Origin: Weissella minor
GTDB lineage: Bacteria; Bacillota; Bacilli; Lactobacillales; Lactobacillaceae
Direction: 5' to 3'
NCBI RefSeq assembly: GCF_001437425.1
Contig: NZ_JQCD01000030.1
Coordinates: 63,594-127,593 of the forward strand
Length of the DNA stretch: 64,000 nucleotides
The notes beneath the pieces are model-generated. The model was given only the letters and a program-made list of their open reading frames with translations, was not told the DNA's origin and made no database searches. Positions 62,640-64,000 of the stretch are shown piece after piece; within the stretch, counting starts at the first letter, position 1; each line of letters begins with the position of its first letter. The translations under genes were made by a program, and so were the position numbers.

Positions 62640-63521
62640 ATGACGCAGATAATGCTCTATTTTGATCGACATGAATTTGCAGCGCGCATCGTGGCAGCTG
62701 TGATTTATGCCCTAACTTCGGCAATTGCGATTAATTTCTTTTGGACGCCTGGTCACATTTATTCTTCAGGCTTTACTGGCTTGGCACAAATTGTGAATAC
62801 GGTGGGGACACGCTTCTTTAATGTGGATTTACCAATTGGCTTGTTATTGATTATCTTAAATATTCCGATTCTGCTATTAGGCTATAAAAAGTTAGGTTAT
62901 CGTTTTACAATGTTTACCGCTTTGGCGCTTATTTTAGCCGCATTAGCGATTCGGTTTGTCCCAGATCCACCAGCTAATTGGAGTAATGATTCATTACTTT
63001 TGGCAATTTTTGGTGGTGGGATTAACGGATTTGGAACCGGATTTGCGCTTAGAACCGGATTATCAACAGGTGGTTTAGATATTATTGGTATTGTCGTGCG
63101 TAAGAAGTTTGGTTTACGGATGGGTGCCGTTAATTTAACGTTTAACTTCTTTATTTTAATGGCCGCTGGTTACTTATTTGGACCTCAGTTTGCACTTTAC
63201 ACGGGGATTTCGTTAATTGTGAACGCCTTTATGATTGATAATGTGTATACGCGTCAACAAAAGTTACAAGTGATGATTGTGACAGAAAATCCTGATAAAG
63301 TGATTGATATGTTGCAACAAAATATTCGACGCGGGATTACGATTGTGCATGATGCTGAGGGTGGTTACAATCACCATCAAAAAGAAATCTTATTTACGGT
63401 TATCTCAGCTTATGAACGATATGACTTCCGTGATGCGTTAGAATTAGCAGATCCAAAAGCCTGGTCATCAACTTGGCGGATTGAACATACAATGGGTCGC
63501 TTCTACGAACCAAAACTTTAA
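62640..63521 (+). CDS. YitT-family membrane protein
   Basis: A 293-residue protein with five to six membrane helices in the first 200 residues (including GHIYSSGFTGLAQI and FALRTGLSTGGLDIIGI motifs). A cytoplasmic C-terminal DUF2179 domain follows (VMIVTENPDKVIDMLQ). YitT proteins are common in Firmicutes and have no settled function; transport is suspected. It lies 30 bases after aspS and may be read with it. Confidence 0.9.
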   Translation: MTQIMLYFDRHEFAARIVAAVIYALTSAIAINFFWTPGHIYSSGFTGLAQIVNTVGTRFFNVDLPIGLLLIILNIPILLLGYKKLGYRFTMFTALALILAALAIRFVPDPPANWSNDSLLLAIFGGGINGFGTGFALRTGLSTGGLDIIGIVVRKKFGLRMGAVNLTFNFFILMAAGYLFGPQFALYTGISLIVNAFMIDNVYTRQQKLQVMIVTENPDKVIDMLQQNIRRGITIVHDAEGGYNHHQKEILFTVISAYERYDFRDALELADPKAWSSTWRIEHTMGRFYEPKL

Positions 63522-63531
63522 AAAATATTGA

Positions 63532-63559
63532 TTGACTTGTATCTTCATTCTGGTAGAAT
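63532..63559 (+). promoter_or_regulatory. Promoter of rpsU
   Basis: TTGACT (63532-63537) and TAGAAT (63554-63559), 16-base spacing with a TGG extension before the -10. Confidence 0.8.
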
Positions 63560-63625
63560 ATATTTGAACAAAAGTGTGCGACATTAAAAGTTGAATTCTT
63601 CACACGGGAAGGGAGGGTAAACATT

Positions 63626-63811
63626 ATGGCAAAGACTGTTGTTCGTAAGAATGAGTCTCTAGATGATGCTCTCCGTCGCTTTAAGCGTGGTGTATCAAAG
63701 GACGGTACTCTACAAGAATACCGTAAGCGTGAGTATTACATCAAGCCATCAGTACAACGTAAGTTGAAGGCTGAGGCTGCTCGTAAGCGTAAGAACAAGA
63801 AGGGACGTTAA
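63626..63811 (+). CDS. rpsU: 30S ribosomal protein bS21
   Basis: A 61-residue, highly basic protein with the family start ([19 protein letters not shown]), [13 protein letters not shown] and a Lys/Arg tail. It binds near the 3' end of 16S rRNA. The ATG follows GGGAGGG. It often pairs with yqeY, which begins just downstream after a terminator. Confidence 0.98.
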   Translation: MAKTVVRKNESLDDALRRFKRGVSKDGTLQEYRKREYYIKPSVQRKLKAEAARKRKNKKGR

Positions 63812-63820
63812 TTCGTTCTG

Positions 63821-63850
63821 GCCGGGCTACCTTTGGGTGGTCCGGCTTTT
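63821..63850 (+). terminator. Terminator after rpsU
   Basis: GCCGG-GCT-ACC pairs with GGT-GGT-CCGGC around TTTG, followed by TTTT. Short T tract; readthrough to the next gene is possible. Confidence 0.7.
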
Positions 63851-63881
63851 GTTATCTATAAAGGAAAAAGAGGGTAGGAAC

Positions 63882-64000
63882 ATGAGTTTAGTTGAACAAT
63901 TAAATGCAGATATGAAAGCAGCCATGAAGGCAAAGGACAAGGAAACATTAAGTGTGATTCGAATGCTTAAAGCTGATTTGTCAAATGAACAAATTAAAGC
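63882..64000 (+). CDS. GatB/YqeY-domain protein (5' part)
   Basis: Only the first 39 or 40 residues lie in the window. They begin SLVEQLNADMKAAMKAKDKE and continue TLSVIRMLKADLSNEQIK, matching the N-terminus of YqeY proteins, which resemble the tRNA-binding domain of GatB. The ATG follows GGGTAGGA by a few bases. Position after rpsU agrees with the family. The gene runs off the end. Confidence 0.85.
   Translation, partial: MSLVEQLNADMKAAMKAKDKETLSVIRMLKADLSNEQIK

Overview
The window is a contiguous, gene-dense stretch of chromosome from a low-GC Gram-positive bacterium. Gene content and order point to Lactobacillales. The supporting clusters are comG pilin genes, mecA-coiA-pepF, an smc-ftsY-ylxM-ffh-rpsP-rimM-trmD-rplS block, a FabT-type fatty-acid synthesis cluster using FabK, a divergent pepQ/ccpA pair and a T-box-controlled hisS-aspS operon. 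Codon use, the FabZ paralogue at the head of the fab cluster and the Ser-rich FtsY extension suggest the Leuconostoc/Weissella branch of Lactobacillaceae. That placement is inference; no species marker such as rRNA is present. I see no insertion sequence, prophage, CRISPR array or rRNA.

Layout: 1-2143 is the end of the comG operon (DNA-uptake pseudopilus), followed by a methyltransferase gene. Positions 3358-15473 hold priA, fmt, rsmB, the Stp/PrkC phosphatase-kinase pair, rsgA, rpe, thiN, rpmB, an Asp23 gene and fakA. Positions 15547-28857 hold recG, plsX-acpP, rnc-smc-ftsY-ylxM-ffh, rpsP, rimM-trmD and rplS. Positions 29007-40175 are more mixed: a tautomerase, glpK, a secreted protein with a degenerate NlpC/P60-like domain, a deoxynucleoside kinase and mscL on the minus strand, a CPBP membrane protease, mecA, coiA, pepF and two envelope/stress-type proteins. 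Positions 40331-50409 are a complete type II fatty-acid synthesis and acetyl-CoA carboxylase operon led by a FabT-box promoter. Then come pepQ/ccpA, five minus-strand tRNA genes (one Ser, four tandem Glu), an Mga-like regulator, an unexplained intergenic region ending in a strong terminator, coaBC, mvaS, a nucleoside deoxyribosyltransferase, a cell-wall amidase, T-box-hisS-aspS, a YitT-family protein, rpsU and the start of a YqeY-like gene.

Functionally the genes form several units: competence (comG, coiA, mecA); membrane lipid synthesis (fakA, plsX, acpP, fab/acc operon); protein targeting (ftsY, ylxM, ffh); ribosome assembly and translation (rsgA, rimM, trmD, ribosomal proteins, hisS-aspS); and carbon control (ccpA).

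The observations most worth checking are: a near-identical 24-bp palindrome in front of both rpmB and rpsP; overlapping GAC/CAC codons in the hisS-aspS T-box specifier region; loss of the regulatory histidine in GlpK; loss of the catalytic residues in the secreted NlpC/P60-like protein; a FabZ paralogue where streptococci have fabM; a 25-bp palindrome in the acpP leader; a perfectly periodic 95-bp tRNA-Glu array; and a terminator-ended intergenic transcript candidate before coaBC. All coordinates were read by eye, and no database search was run.
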